The position numbers and the translations under genes were made by a program. The notes under the pieces are model-generated. The model was given only the letters and a program-made list of their open reading frames with translations, had not been told where the DNA came from and did no database searches. A stretch of DNA of 64,000 nucleotides, from the NCBI RefSeq assembly GCF_040054535.1, contig NC_090794.1, positions 4,508,501 through 4,572,500 of the forward strand, written 5' to 3'. The DNA comes from Antennarius striatus. Its lineage: Eukaryota; Chordata; Actinopteri; Lophiiformes; Antennariidae. This document shows, one piece after another, positions 31,895 through 45,682 of the stretch; position 1 is the stretch's first letter, and each line of letters starts with the position of its first letter.

Positions 31895-34800
31895 ATGGCG
31901 GTGAATGTTTACTCCACCTCTATGACCATAGAGAACCTGAGCCGTCATGATATGTTGGCATGGGTTAACGACTATCTACAGCTCACCTACACTAAAATTG
32001 AGCAGCTTGGTTCAGGTACACACGTGTTGGTTTTTAATGCACAGATTGTAATAAACTTAAAATATTCATTGGTTGCTAAAACTGAATATTTTTTGCTTCT
32101 AGGTGCCGCTTACTGTCAGTTCATGGATGTGCTGTTTCCAGGGTGCATATTGATGAAGAAAGTCAAGTTCAATGCTAAGTTGGAACATGAATACATCCAC
32201 AATTTCAAGGTTTTACAAGCTTCATTCAAGAGAATGAATGTGGACAAGGTGGGAACACACACACAGACACACTGGGAAAGACATTTTGACTATATTGGTT
32301 TTGACGGAGTGAAACAAACAAAAGAGAAAAGGAAATGACGCGCCAGCATGACTAGAATCAGTTTCTCTATAAGTTACTCCTCACGGAAATTCGAGTACGT
32401 TTGTGTAAAAATGCTACATTTTGCACCTTTAAGGGCTTTATCCTTCTCCGTACTGAAGTTTGTAGTGTACTGCACAGGTTAGAGTTACAAAAGAAATTAT
32501 ATTGTTTTTAATGGAAACTACAGTACAAATAAATAGTTCCATGTTTCACTTAATTCACGATTAATTTATGTGGGGTTTTTTTGTGTGCTCTGTTGTTTAA
32601 GTATTGATATATCGATCACAGCATCTCTTTCAAATCCTTCCTCCACCCTTCTTCTCCTTCTCTCCATCTTCACTTGTGTCTCAGATCATTCCAGTGGAGA
32701 GGCTGGTGAAAGGGAAATTTCAAGACAACTTTGAGTTCCTTCAGTGGTTTAAGAAGTTTTTTGATGCCAACTATGACGGAAAAGAATACGACCCAGTGAT
32801 GACACGGCAGGGCCTTGAGATGGCACAGCCTCCATCCAACCCAGGTACAAAACACGCAGGTTTATGTGTGCCTGATTCCATCAGCTGCACATGAACGTCC
32901 TTTCATATTTCTCACCTCGTGCATCCCCACATCTAACCCAGGTGAACCCATCCTCCACAAATCTAAAAGATCCTCTTGCTCAGGTAACATTCCTTGCATT
33001 GAGTGTTTGTGTGAGCTTACAGAGTGTCTTTCTTTCAAACTTAAACTTACTTGGATTGGTCGGTTCTGCCTGGATTTGTGAATCTGGAGTTCTGACGCCA
33101 TCTTTGCAATTGCATGCAGCTACGCCATGTAGATCATGGGTTTTGAGAATTCTGACAAGTCTTCTTGGCAACAGCACATCACAAAATACAGAACTTTCTG
33201 TAAAAAAACGGCACACAAGGAAAAGTGTAGCAGGCTTTATACTAAGTGACATTAAGTACATGAGCTGAGTCATTGTGTTCTCTTGTGGTGGAAGGAAACA
33301 TAAATCTAGAAGTCAAAGGAAGTACATTTGAAAACCTGCAGGAAGATTAGTATTGTTATGAAATCAAAGCGCACTGCAAATACGTCTTATTACATCCCCC
33401 TTTAAAGCGGTGATGTATTGTCAGTGGTTGTGTGTTCGTCCGTTCGTCCACCAAATATCTGTGCAACCGTTGCAGATAGAAAGATGAAACAAAAACCACA
33501 TTACTGGTCGGCAAAGGGAATAAAAATGAGATGATGACCTTGACCTTGAGAAAACTAGGTCAGGGTCAAATTTCAACTTTTGTACACTCAGGAACCGGAT
33601 AGGATAGAAAAACGAGGGAGAAAGCCAATGTAAGTAAGACCATGGATCAAAGCACTAACTTTGACCATAGATCAAAGCTAGTGCTTTCGTCAATCAAAGC
33701 TGTTGCTTTGATATATGAAAGTAGGTCAGAGCACTACCTTTGATCTTTGATCTATGCAGGTAGGTCAGGGTAAAATTTTTAATTCAGGGGTGTCGCGGGA
33801 TGTTGCAGTCTCTGACTGCCTTGTTAGTGATGAATCTATGTTTGAGGTTTTGTGTGTTGTTTGTTCCTCTATTTATGTCAAGAACATTTCCAGCTTTGAA
33901 AGTCTGGAGAAAGACAATTTTTGAAAAATGAGGACATTCTGGCCACTTCTCATCGCTTCAAGTGACTTGTTGACATTCAGGACTAGGTTTTGGAGTTTTA
34001 ACGCTTAATGTTAGTTTAGCTTAGGGTGATCAGTCCTGCTGTTAGAATGGTGGTTTCACCTAATGGCGTGCAGAGAAGAACACATCCTGCATGCAGCCAT
34101 CCAAATATATGTAATGTGTGTTTTTTCTATCTTCCAGGCCCCATGAGAACATCTCCTACAGTACTAAAGACTGTCCCCACCCCCCAGAGACAAAGCAACA
34201 TAGCAGCAGCCCGGAGGAACACTCCTATAGCTCGCAATGGAGGAGACGCTGAGCTCGTTGAGCTCAACCAGCAGGTACCGCTGACGTGTCTGTTCAACCA
34301 TCCCTTAAAAAAGCCTCAGCTTGATGAGGCCTTGTGATTGTTTTATGTATTAATTAAAATTACATTTGTATAGATTTTCCCGCGTATTAAATTACATGAA
34401 AAAGTTATATACATCTATGTTTAAAAATCTGGAAGCAGCAGAGGTTAGAATGAATGGTGTCATGCTACATACTGTATATCTGTACCCTACTTGTTACTAG
34501 TATGTCTACAGTCTTCATTGCTGTGTTTGGTCACAGCTGCTCGATATGAAGCTGGTAATAGAGGGTCTGGAGAAGGAGAGGGACTTCTACTTTGGGAAGC
34601 TGAGGGACATCGAGCTCATCTGCCAGGAACACGAAAACGATAACAACCCAGTCCTCAGAAGAATCATTGATACACTGTACGCAACAGAGGTAAGCACAAG
34701 TCAGTCCTGGGGCACACGTGTGAATAGAAAATCACTGTTATGTTAACATAATTTCTGTGTGTGTATGTAGACTGAAAGTGGACTCAGGAAACATTTTATT

Positions 34801-35370
34801 TTAGCATCTTCCATGGTTGGATAAGTGGAAAAAGTTATTGCTTCCAAGCCTTTTACCCTATTCTTTTTTCTGAAATGCGAAATTCAGAATTTTTAAGAAG
34901 AAATCAACCAAACAAGCACAAGTCTTCACATCAAATCCTGCAAAACAATTCTGTCACCTATTAGAGAGTTGTAATGGACCAAGTCCAGACGTGCCCAATC
35001 AAAGTAGTTTGGAGGACAGTGTGGCAGGGTTTTAGACTGGTACTTGCACAACAGTAGACAAACGTCTTTACACAAACAAAACCTTAGTTTTGGTTGTTTT
35101 CAGTGTTTTTGCTATAAAGGCAATAAAAGTTGCACACGTCATGGAAATTTTCAAAATACTCGTGTTGCTGAAAATTTATGGAAAACAAAACAAGTAGAGG
35201 TAGCTCATGTAACTTCTCCTTTAGAGAAAGATATTTAACAAGGATAAAAATGCCAGCTAGAAAAGATTTGCTCAGAATTGTCTTTGTCTTTCTCTTTGCA
35301 GGAGGGATTTGCACCACCAGACGATGAAGATGTTGAAGAAGTGGCACAGGGAGACCAGGATGAGTTCTGA
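31895..35370 (+). CDS. mapre3: Microtubule-associated protein RP/EB family member 3 (EB3)
   Basis: Plus-end tracking protein binding growing microtubule tips. Coding exons: 31895-32015, 32103-32248, 32685-32844, 32942-32983, 34138-34274, 34537-34689, 35302-35370, giving 275 codons (human EB3 281). An N-terminal calponin-homology domain (about residues 14-116) includes [30 protein letters not shown] and [21 protein letters not shown] variable linker and the EB1 coiled coil with its four-helix region follow (about 190-255; [19 protein letters not shown]). [14 protein letters not shown] and [10 protein letters not shown] point to EB3 rather than EB1 or EB2. The acidic tail ends DQDEF, with Phe where EB1 and EB3 of mammals end in Tyr. 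The start follows an acceptor four bases upstream, so a non-coding first exon lies near 28.2 kb. The 42-nt exon 32942-32983 may be skippable without a frame change. Poly(A) signal at 36641-36646. Confidence 0.96.
33400..33830. repeat. Unclassified dispersed-repeat-like segment with AGGTCA half-sites
   Basis: In the mapre3 intron between 32983 and 34138. It has the texture of a fossil repeat: a GTTCGTCCGTTCGTCC start, and internal near-repeats of AGCACTAACTTTGA, AGATCAAAG and GTAGGTCAG. Several AGGTCA-like half-sites are visible, including TGACCTTGACCTTGA at about 33537-33551. No family could be assigned. Confidence 0.4.
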
Positions 35371-36665
35371 ACTGTTCGTCATCTTCATTAATCCCTCCCC
35401 CTTTATCCTATTTGATCATTATTGTCATAATTCCCCTGTTTTCCTCCCTTTATTTTATTTCGTACAACTCCCATTACGTCTCATTTTACCTGCGGTTCTC
35501 CATATCCATTATGATTTTTGTAGCGCAGCCTAGCTCTCCAAACTTCTAATAGTAAAGGACACTAAACCAAGATCTGCCTGACCAGCAGCCTGACGTGGTA
35601 TACTTACTCTAACCTGTTTCCAGAGGGACAGTCACACTTGCAGGGCCACTTTAGTCTGCTAGTCTGTGAAAGTTTTAAGCTTAAAAGAAATGAGATTACA
35701 GGGATCGAGCAATGACGGCCTGGAGCCAACGGTGTTATCCATGTCTTAAGAGGCAGGTCACATTCTCATTGTGCACTTGGGTTCGTCATGGCACACTTTT
35801 AACGGGATTCATGCAGTTTATATATGAAACTCAACGTTTTACACAGTGTGGTTTCACAAAATGATATTGTCAATGATGTTAAGGTCCACAAAAGATAAAC
35901 ATGCATATACACTAAGTTTTGAATGTTAAGAGATAACATTTTGCTCGCAGACATATCACAGACTTTGAATGCTCATGTATACAGTACGTGCATAAAGAAG
36001 TCCTTATTCCATGTGTATTCTTAATCGTCCCACCACAGAGGGTTTGCTCATAAAACTGTTTTAACAGCTTGTTAATGAGATGGCATTGTGTATTTATGTA
36101 TTTATTTATTACCTTTTTTATCTGCTCTATACAGTTTACGGTAAAAAAATGTCCAGTTTGATAAAAATTGAAGGTCTTGCACTAAATGTAGCAAAAAGAG
36201 AAAAAAAATGAAATGATCTGAAATGCTCAGATGCATTGACTGGTTTCATCCATTAGGATACAGAAAGATGCTATTTTATATTTTGTAGATTTATTTTGAA
36301 GAGATCTGTTTTTTATTTGCATGGACTTTCTCAATGCCTAAGTTAGAGGCAAGGTGTTTATCAAGCTTAAAATTAACACTGCAGACAGACACTACAAAAC
36401 CTTGTTTGACTGTTCATTGAGTTCAACATCATCGCTGCTATTGTTATTTCTCTGTTGCTATTTAATTGGGTTTTGTTGCACGGCGGCTGGCGAAGCATTA
36501 TGGGTGTGGGTTAAGATTGATAGGCAGGCTAATTAGAATTGTTAGTAACTGGACCAGTCGGAGAGAACAAAACACAAAACCCTCTCTCACCTTTTGTTAC
36601 CATAGCAGCCATGTGATAAACTTGCATCATTTAGAGTTGAAATAAAGCTCTGAGGTTCGAGAACA
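35371..36665 (+). other. mapre3: mapre3 3'UTR
   Basis: AT-rich non-coding sequence from the stop to a canonical AATAAA at 36641-36646. No coding potential was recognised. Confidence 0.75.
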
Positions 36666-36771
36666 TTTATAAAACCTATTGTTGTGTGCGCTTTTTTTTT
36701 GGTCATATTGCTGTTGTATTTGTCATTCAAATGTGATGTAGGATTGAATATGTGTGTGTTTGTTTGTTTTT

Positions 36772-36862
36772 AAAATATATTTAAAAAATATATTAAAAAA
36801 AAAAAAAATATATATATATATATATTATATATATACGCAGTATATTTGTTTTTTAAATATAT
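36772..36862. repeat. AT-rich (TA)n tract
   Basis: Poly-A followed by TA dinucleotides and TATATTT palindromes between mapre3 and tmem214. Confidence 0.9.
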
Positions 36863-37024
36863 ATTTCAAAAACAGGTCGGATTTATCATCTCCCGTGTAA
36901 ATACAAAGTTTACTTTTATTTTTTGTGCCCAACAAGGACTTTAAAAATTACGTCACAAAGTTGTAAGAGAACCATTTAATAAAAACAGTTAAAACGAAAA
37001 AAAACAAAACATTACAGGAGATAA

Positions 37025-37203
37025 ATGGTTAAATTTGAAAGTAACGGTCAAACGCAACCCGTGACGTCAAGACGTCGAGGAGACGTGGCACGCGGACGGT
37101 TAAAGCGTCTGAAACACGGCGAGCTTCCCTTCGCTTCATTCAGCTGTGAGGAAGTAGGCAGGAAGTCACGGCACCCCGAGCAAAAATCCTCATCTGAAAC
37201 ATC
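37025..37203 (+). promoter_or_regulatory. tmem214: tmem214 promoter and 5'UTR with a CRE
   Basis: CpG-containing sequence directly before the tmem214 ATG. It carries a perfect palindromic CRE, TGACGTCA, at 37062-37069, a nearby GACGTGGC (about 37082-37089) resembling an ATF6/XBP1 element, and GGAAGT/GGAAGTC ETS-like sites near 37149-37166. tmem214 encodes an ER protein linked to ER stress, so ATF-type control would make sense; this link is inference. Confidence 0.5.
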
Positions 37204-40200
37204 ATGGCTTCAAATAATGGCTCCGTCGGGAAATGGGAGGTGGTGAAGAAAGGGAAGAAGAGCAACAGCCCGGGAGGAGGGAAGAGCCCGACTGTCAAGA
37301 AAGCCGGCGGCGGCGGAAGGAAAGCTCTGGGCGAATCGAACCAGCCATCCAGACGTACGTGTACATGGCCCTTAAGTTGCTAGCTGTTCTGTTATCAGTT
37401 CAGTTAAAATAAATAAAAATGGTGGTGCTACCTGTGTAGCTCCAAATATGAATGAAATATTTTCATTTAACGCGTTTTATTTATTTTTTAAAATAACGTT
37501 AATGACTAGTGGAAATGGCTCGTACCTGTCATCTGACTCCACAAGCTAGCGTAGCATCGCGTAGTAACGCCACTTCCTTTATTATTTTACTGTCGTCCCG
37601 TCTGGGTTTTACTTTTACTCATTTTGTCGACACCTTCATTTAAGAATTCTGTAAACAGCCGTTTGACCTTTCTGGACTATTTGCTTCCGCCACATTATCC
37701 CAATACGAAGTTCTGTAGCAGTTAGCTTGCCAGCAGTGTGTCAACACAGTCTACGTCATCAGTAGAGCCGCATCTGAAGCATGTGTTAGCTGCTTCTGTG
37801 ACCTTTTGTCTCAGTTTTGCTGCTTTGTTTGTCACTGAATCCTATGCTGAAATATAATTTAATTCAAAACTGTTCCAAGCTGTGTTATAAATGTCTAATT
37901 TTATAATTGCCACGCAAAATACTAACCATCCTAGAATCTTCTACAAATGTGCCAATTCCGTATTTAATTTCCAAATCAACTTCAATTTGTATTTAAATTC
38001 TGTACTGTTGCATTGTGGGATAGATGCTAGGAAAGACTGAACTTGCAATTATATACAGAGCTCAGTTAAACCACAAAAATCATATATTTCTCAAGAATAT
38101 CGTTTTAACCAGCTCTGTAAAATCAAATGTTCTATAGTCTTATTATATGGGGGGCCTGAACGTGTCAGATTGGTGCTAAAATGTTGTTGTCATCTTCATC
38201 CAGTGACTAAAGCTTTATGAGTCACTTTTCATTAGCTACTACTTGTCTTTCTGTTCCCACCCTCATGCCAGAGTGATCTGATGAGGCAAGTGAAAAGTAA
38301 AAACATGAAAAATACATGTTAGGGTTTATTAATTGCGACCCCCGGTTTTAAATTCAGTGAACCTCAAAAATATGTTTGTGATGTGCTGCCAGAGAATGTT
38401 GTTGCTTGTTCTGCCACCGCTATTTGTCTATGCATTTTTCTTATCAATGAATCAGTAATTCCAAAGTCTTTCGGTCAAGCCGACTCTATGAGAAATGACG
38501 TGGTGGAAAGGTTCTGTTTAAAATAAATGCTCCTCTTTTTTCAGTTTGTAAAGTCTCCAACCACCATAGTATTACTGTTAAGATATTAAATTATAACAGA
38601 CAGCATAACCATTACCATATTTGTATTGAATGGCTCTTCTCAGTTTTTTCCCCCTGCGGGCTGCCGTACTCCTACTCATGCGTCTGTTGCAGCTGACACT
38701 CTGGTTGTGTGTATTCAATAAGGTGACATCAGAAAAAAATTCATCAACTAAATCCAGTAAACCAGTTTATTAAATACCTTTGAGACTTAAGTTGATTTAA
38801 ACATGCTATTCATTTGGTTTAAATGACTTATGCTACTTTGATACTGCAATTTAAGGAATGTCATTCCACTTCTTGTCTGTGTAAGTTCTCCACTTCTTAT
38901 TGCTACATATTTCTTTATTATTTAGCTATAAAAATAAAAGCTGTTAAATACTACTTCCTTCTTTTCCACCTAATGTGTAATCTGGTAATAATTTCCACTT
39001 TTTAAATGTGTTTTCACACAAGCAAACTGCTCGCACATTGCTTGTAAAATAATTCTTGTCTTTTTTCTTTTAATTGCATTTCCCAGTTTACCTAAGCACG
39101 CATAAAAAACACCATTTCCCCTACTCCTTTCTGTCCCTTAGATGCTTCAGCATGCTCCAATTGTTACCTCACATTCTGCACATGAGGTAAAGTGTGTACA
39201 GTATCCAGTACACACCAATTTTAACATAACAATACACATCAAGACAGGATGAAATGAAACCAGTGTCTGTTGGGGTGTTCCTCCAGGACAATGTTTCTTG
39301 GCAACTCTCCAAAACAGCTCACAAGTGTATTCCACAGAAAGAAAATGTATTTAAAAGAGCATTGACACAGTGCATTATGTATGGCTAATGTTTCATTCAT
39401 GATGAATGACTCACGTGCATGTTCGTGTCAGGTCGTTGCATCACTGCTACTGGCTTAGCTGCAGAACACCAGCTACTACTGTTAGCATCTGATGAGGGAA
39501 ATTTCCTTCAAAACCAACTGACAGAATCAAAATGACAATTTTTTAATGCCTCAAACTGAATTTTCTCTCGAGTTTTGGAACTGGTTCTGATATTTGAAAG
39601 GGAAGACCATGTTAATGAGGGGTAGATGAAGAAGACTCTGGTGTGATACTGTCATGTCTATATTCATCTGATGGACTTGCGTTGGAAAGAAGAAGTTGTG
39701 ATGGTGGAGTCAGCATTGAACTCCAACCCTATGATGAAATCAATGCCCAGCTTGCGTCACAGCCCAACGTTGCGCCAACACACACAGACCAGATTTAAAT
39801 ATAGGGTTGTCAGCAACATGTGGAGCTGAATGATTAGTGAACAACTGGTGATGTGTGTTAACGCGGTCTGGAGTGTGTGCTGTGTGATTTGGGATCGGTC
39901 TAACATAGACCCCACACAGGAAGGAACGTCTTGTAGTTTTTGGTCTATACATAGGATCTCTTGACAATAAATGAAACATGGAATGATGCCCTTCAACTAA
40001 CATATCTATTATTTACTACCTTCCTCAGTACACATAGTATATTTGTAATGACCTTAAAACACAAAGCTGCTTGATTTACTTCCTTGGATGCCAATATGAA
40101 TCTGAAGTGAACACAGTTAGGGGTTTTAATGAGTTGCACCCAAGGCAGTGCTTAGAATGCTCCAGGTGATTAAATGTTATCCTTGAGAAATTGCAATGGA

Positions 40201-43200
40201 AGTTTCAGGCACCTCGACTGGGTTGAGAACAGCTTGTTATGTAAGCCATGGCGGGAGGGTGGAACTGAATGTGGGAGGAGGGGATTGCTACAGTTTCATG
40301 GATTAACTTCATTTTTTTGGGACACTGGGTGAATATAGCGCATTGCAGATGATCAGAAGGAAGCAGGCGTCCTTCTCTGGACTTTCTCTAAGCTCTGATT
40401 TGTTTCCTTTAGCACCCCTGAAGATGTCAGAGACTCTGTTTGATGCCTTTGAGAAGATGGGAAAGAAACAGAATAAGGAGCAAGTTCCACCTCCGGCTGA
40501 GCCTGAACATAAGAAGCCCTCAAATAAACCATCCAAGAAATCCCCACCTAGCAATACATCAACCCACCCAACACACAAGACCCTGGAAGAAGCCTTCAAA
40601 GCTGTGAGTGTCTTCATTTATGGACTTCATGTTTGGTTCAGAAGTCAGGGCGGGTTTTTTTTGGTTGTTTTTTTCTTACAGAAGCCTGAAGAAACTTGTT
40701 TCTTGCAGTTTAATAAGAAAAGAAATGACTTGAAGGCCAGTCAGATAACCTTTCATTTAAGATGAAATTCCTTTTGAAGATATAGAAAACAAAGTTTACA
40801 GTCTTTATAAAACTATTAAAAGCTATAACTAAGATTGCCTGTGGGGTATTTAAAGCCAACTATCACATGCTAAATTGTGGCTTCCTCCCTTGATAATGGC
40901 GGTGTTGTTTCCCCTGTTTGTGTCTGTCTTATTCTCATCTAGTTGAACGTCAGCGACTTGAAGCAGCAGATGGCTCACAGTCAGACCCTCTTTCCAGAAA
41001 ACCCGTCGGTGTGGCTCAAAGACCTGGCCGGATACCTTAATTTCCATCTGACCGCTCCAGACACGGAGCCCACTCTCAGCAGCTACGCTCACGGTCGGTA
41101 GTCGACATCGGTGGTAATCACGTCTGCAGGGGCTTTTTCGTTTATTCTATGTCCTCTATCTCTGCCTTGGGGTCACAGATTACCCATACTGCCTCACGGG
41201 GAAAGAACTGAAGGGCGTCATCAAAGGCCTCATCGACCGCTGCAGCGACCTCCTGCCGGATCTATTCGACCACTGTGTTTATACGATGCTCAGGGAGCTG
41301 GACAGACAGTCAGGTAAATGTTTTACCGTTTGTTTGCTCAGGGTCTTAAGTTTATTGACAAAAGACAACCCCAAACATGTTCTTTTCTGTCCTCAGGAGA
41401 ACCTCTTCATGGCTACAGAGTTTGCATCCAGGCCATCCTAAAGGACAAACCCAGAATAGCCACCCAGAGCCTTCCAGAGGTGAGTCTGTCCCGGACTCCT
41501 GCAAGGTTACAAGCAGATGGAGATATTGTCTGTTATTTACAATTCTAGCTCTATTTAATCTGCTGGAAATCTTTCCTCTATAAACCTCCTGATATGTCCT
41601 CTTCTTCCTCGACAGTATTTGGAGTTGTTGCGGTCGGTTCAGAATCGTCCGGTGAAGTGTCTGACCATCATGTGGGCTCTTGGACAAGCTGGCTTTTACG
41701 ATCTCAGTCAGGGACTAAGAGGTAATGTAGACGCTTGCTGATCTGTAGAGATCCTGAGTTGAGGGTTAATGAAGCAACAGTCAGTTTGAGGCTGTAACAC
41801 GCGCTAACATCTAACAATAACGTGCTGTCGTGGATGAGAGATGGGCATGAAGTATTCTTGGAAGTTAACATAACAGCATGCATTTGTAAAAAAGACTTAC
41901 TGAGTTCTGATAGTTGCCCAAGGCAAGGAAACACAGTTTGTTTGTTTGCAGCTGGAAGAAGGTTCAGCATGTTGTTAAACAACCGTCCTATCTACATGTT
42001 TATTTCCTGTAAAGTTCCCGTGAGGTGAATGTTCTTCCTCTTCTTGGTTCCAGTGTGGCTGGGAATCATGCTCCCTGTGCTGGGAGTGAAGTCATTGTCG
42101 TCTTATGCCATCGCCTACCTGGAGAGACTTCTCCTGTAAGACGCCCTTAGAAACATTTCATGGGTGACACGGACGTGTAAACCAAACTCTGCCTTGACTT
42201 TTTAATATGTGTCAAATGTTCTCCTCATCAGACTTCATGCTAACCTGACAAAGGGATTTGGTATCATGGGTCCGAAGGAGTTCTTTCCTTTACTGGACTT
42301 TGCCTTCATGCCAAAGAACGCCCTTTCACCAAGGTAAATCCCACCTAATCCATTCAGGAGTACAACAGTTTTGCTGCTTTATACATTTACATGTGTTCAG
42401 TGTATTTGGTTGCAGTCGAAATTAAATCAAATGATAATAATTTTAAAAAAAAATCCTTTGTCTGTGTGTAGCCTGCAGGAGCAGCTGAGGCGGCTCTACC
42501 CTCGACTGAAGGTCCTGGCGTTCGGAGCCAAACCTGAGAACACGTTACACACATACCTGCCGTCGTTTCTGTCCAGAGCCACACCTCACTGTCCGGATGA
42601 CATGAAGAGAGAGGTGATACACACACCCCACACACACACAGCTCCTATCTTCCGTAGGGTTGATGATGATTAGGGTTCACTGGTTTGCTGTAAATTTGAA
42701 ATCATTTTGTCCCGTTTGTGTTTTTGCAGTTACTCAACAGCATGACTGAGTGTTTGTGTGTGGATGTCCAGAGTTTAGGAGTGTGGAGGCAGCTCTATAC
42801 CAAACACTTACCCCAGTCCAGGTGAGCGCTTCATTCTTACACCTCTGTGCCTGAGACGGTCGTGTCTGTCCTCAATTCTTGTGAATGAGAGCTCAGATTT
42901 GAAATAAGTTCTCTGACATGACACCGATTGATTTTCTGTTCCATTCTTTTCCAGCCTGCTGTTGAATCATTTACTGAAGTCCTGGAATAAACTGCCACCA
43001 AAGGTGCGACTAACTCCTTCCATCAGGGGGGTCTGAATGGTTCAGAAACCAAACTCGCCTCTTGTGATGCTCATTTAATGGGAAGATTAGGTCACATAAT
43101 TCCATCTATACACAGAGAAACATGGTTTATTTATTGTAAATCCTCTTTGTTTGATCTTTTCCCATCAGCTCCGGAAGAACCTTGAAGAAACAATCCAGTC

Positions 43201-44513
43201 CTTCAAAGTGACCAATGAGGAGATGCGAGACACTGCTGAATGTCGGGACCTTCAGGAGTGCAATGACCTGTGCCAGGTGTGATTGCTGACCAGATTTTAA
43301 AGACTCCAAAAGGCCCTTGCATTCAGATCATCAGAAAGAAATCAGAAAGAAAGAAATCTTGATTTTTTTACCACAGGAAGATCATAGCTCAGTGTTTCTT
43401 CTTGTGTTTCCAGAACCTGCAGGTGAAGATGCGTGGCCGTGGGTTCCCCTGGTCCAAACTGCTCATGGTTCTGCTTGTGTTTGCCGCCGGCTTTGTCATT
43501 CACGACGTCAGATCCCACGGCTCCTTCAAAGGTGCGTCCCGTTGGTTCGCTGTCATTCCTCCTGTCGGTTCCTGAAGTCTTATTAATGAACATTTCTGCG
43601 TTTCAGATTCCACCACAGCGAAGCATCTCCGCAGCTCGGGGGTCACGGCTGTTTCTCAGCAAGCATGGACTAAAATAACCATCTACACCAAACAGGGCTT
43701 CAGGTGCGGTTGTGAATGCATCATAACTGCCCAACCGTCACTGATGACATCACAGCATCACAGTTTATTCTGTCCTCCACAGCTGGCTGGAGACAAACAC
43801 TCCCTACTATTACTCAGAGTGTGTACGAGTTGTGGGGCCGCTGGTGGAACAAGGTCGTGAGAAGACAAAGACTGCAGCCATATTCCTCTTTGAGAAGGGC
43901 TCCCAGTTCATTTTGTGGGTCAGAGAGAAGACTCCTCAGGCCGTGGAATGGGTGAGGCCCGACAGACGGGGACGTAAAGCTGGTTCAACCTCAGGTTCCA
44001 TGAGTTTTTGCTTGATTCAGTCGTATCTTCTGTCTCTTCCCAGGTGAACAACAACACTCCTGACAGCGTTTTCCAGCTGTTGGCTTATTTGAAGGAGCTT
44101 CTCCTGTTGCTGCATCAGAACTACATCCTTCCCGCGCTGGCGTACATGTCTGAGCTGCTCCAGCGAGCGTGGACGAGCCTGCAGGACTCCTGCAAGTCAG
44201 TACCTTCATCTGATTTTAACCTTCGTTTTAAGGTTATTTACTTATTTCTCTGTAGATTCTAGATTAGGAAGCATGTCTTAAGTTTTAAATCAGTTTGAAA
44301 CCAAACAAAATCTGACACCAGCCCTCGAATTCAAATGTAAAAATTGTCTTTTTGTGATTTTGGTGGTTTTTGTGTTTTCCCTGCAGCGGAGAAGTGTCCG
44401 TGTCGTGTCTCCAGGGCCACGCCGTGTCCTTCACAAACTCAACCTGGCAGCTACTCCAACACACGACGTCAGCCATCAAGTCGTGGGCTCAGGATCTGCT
44501 GACGCCGGCGTGA
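37204..44513 (+). CDS. tmem214: Transmembrane protein 214
   Basis: ER membrane protein reported to take part in ER-stress-induced apoptosis. Coding exons: 37204-37354, 40413-40603, 40943-41093, 41179-41313, 41397-41479, 41616-41721, 42054-42135, 42232-42333, 42472-42613, 42730-42821, 42955-43003, 43169-43276, 43414-43531, 43607-43703, 43783-43951, 44044-44195, 44387-44513. All join in frame: 684 codons (human about 689). The start, WEVVKKGKKS, matches the family N-terminus. KKQNKEQVPPPAEPEHKKP, SVWLKDLAGYLN, LTIMWALGQAGF, RVWLGIMLPVLG, NLTKGFGIMGPKEFFPLLDF and LKVLAFGAKPENTLHTYLP are family hallmarks. A membrane segment KLLMVLLVFAAGFVI lies near residue 480, and a Leu-rich hydrophobic stretch near the C-terminus may be a second. 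The donor after 41093 is GTCGGT, slightly unusual. A poly(A) signal lies at 45361-45366. Confidence 0.97.
37355..40412 (+). other. tmem214: tmem214 intron 1
   Basis: 3.06-kb intron between the first and second coding exons. No other gene, tRNA or clear mobile element was seen. Confidence 0.75.
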
Positions 44514-45380
44514 TGACCTCCAAGATGCTGACACACACACACAGACACACACGCTACACGTATGAGGTTATACACACACCGACACAATCTGTGGCTGCCT
44601 TTAAGTGCATTGGCTCCCCTCTCAAGCCATGATTGGATACTCTGGGGTCAGAAAAACAGATTCTCCAAAAAGGACTCTTCTGTCTGTTGTTTCGGTGACA
44701 TTTTTAAATCATTTTGCTGTTGTATAATTATTATTTTTTTTAACCAATCTATTTGTCACTGCTGGATGCAGGAGTTCCAGGTAGTTTTCTACTGCAAATT
44801 TCTCCCGTTCCTTTAACCTTTGGATTAAAGAAATTGTATAATTTATAGAGAAACGGCTTTGTAGATGATTTATAAACAGTTTTATTTAAAAAGTCTTTTG
44901 TGAAAACTTTGTCAAAGGCGGGGAGAAGACAGAAAAACACGTCCAATCTCTCAATGATGTCCCATCGGAGACACTAGCTTTTATCGAACGTTTCGGGGAG
45001 GGATCCACATCCTTAACTGGGACGAGAGTCTCAAATAAGTTTGCAAGAAGAAATCAACCTTTCGTACGTCTTCGATGCTTCATCATTTTTCTTCATCGGC
45101 CATCAGTGACTTAAAACCTGAGATGAAAGCAGCTGTGCAGCCATGTTGTCATACTTACAGGCTGATGTCATTTCTGTGTGTTTATGTGTATCCTTCATTG
45201 ATCACGAATCTTAACCTCAGTATTGAGCTCATGCTTAACCTCGTGCAGACATCCTCCTGCACCCTGAAGTTTGACTAAAAAACACCCCCACCCCCTTTAC
45301 AAACATGTCTGATGGATTTGCCCCTGACTTATGTCTTACTTTGTAATGTAAATGGTTTATAATAAAGACTTCGACATCAC
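44514..45380 (+). other. tmem214: tmem214 3'UTR
   Basis: Non-coding sequence after the stop. AATAAA at 45361-45366 is the likely poly(A) signal; ATTAAA at about 44824-44829 could give a shorter form. Confidence 0.65.
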
Positions 45381-45682
45381 TCACTGCTTTGGATGTGAAA
45401 ATTCCCACATGGCCGTTAGTCTTATGTAAAGTCACTGGGTGAATGGAAACATTAGGGAATTTATCCCACTGAAATGTCAAGTGAGCTTATTTTGAGGCAA
45501 AGCAGGGGGGGCACAGATGATGTGGGAGAATTTTTTTATCACCATGATTCCATGAGACTTATAATGGGAGGATTTGGCTTTATGTATATTTAATGTTTTG
45601 TTTGATAGTTTTAACAAAGATCCTGAGCACCAAAATATCCAGAAAGCCTTTCATGTGAAATGGAACCAAGAAAACGACTCGC

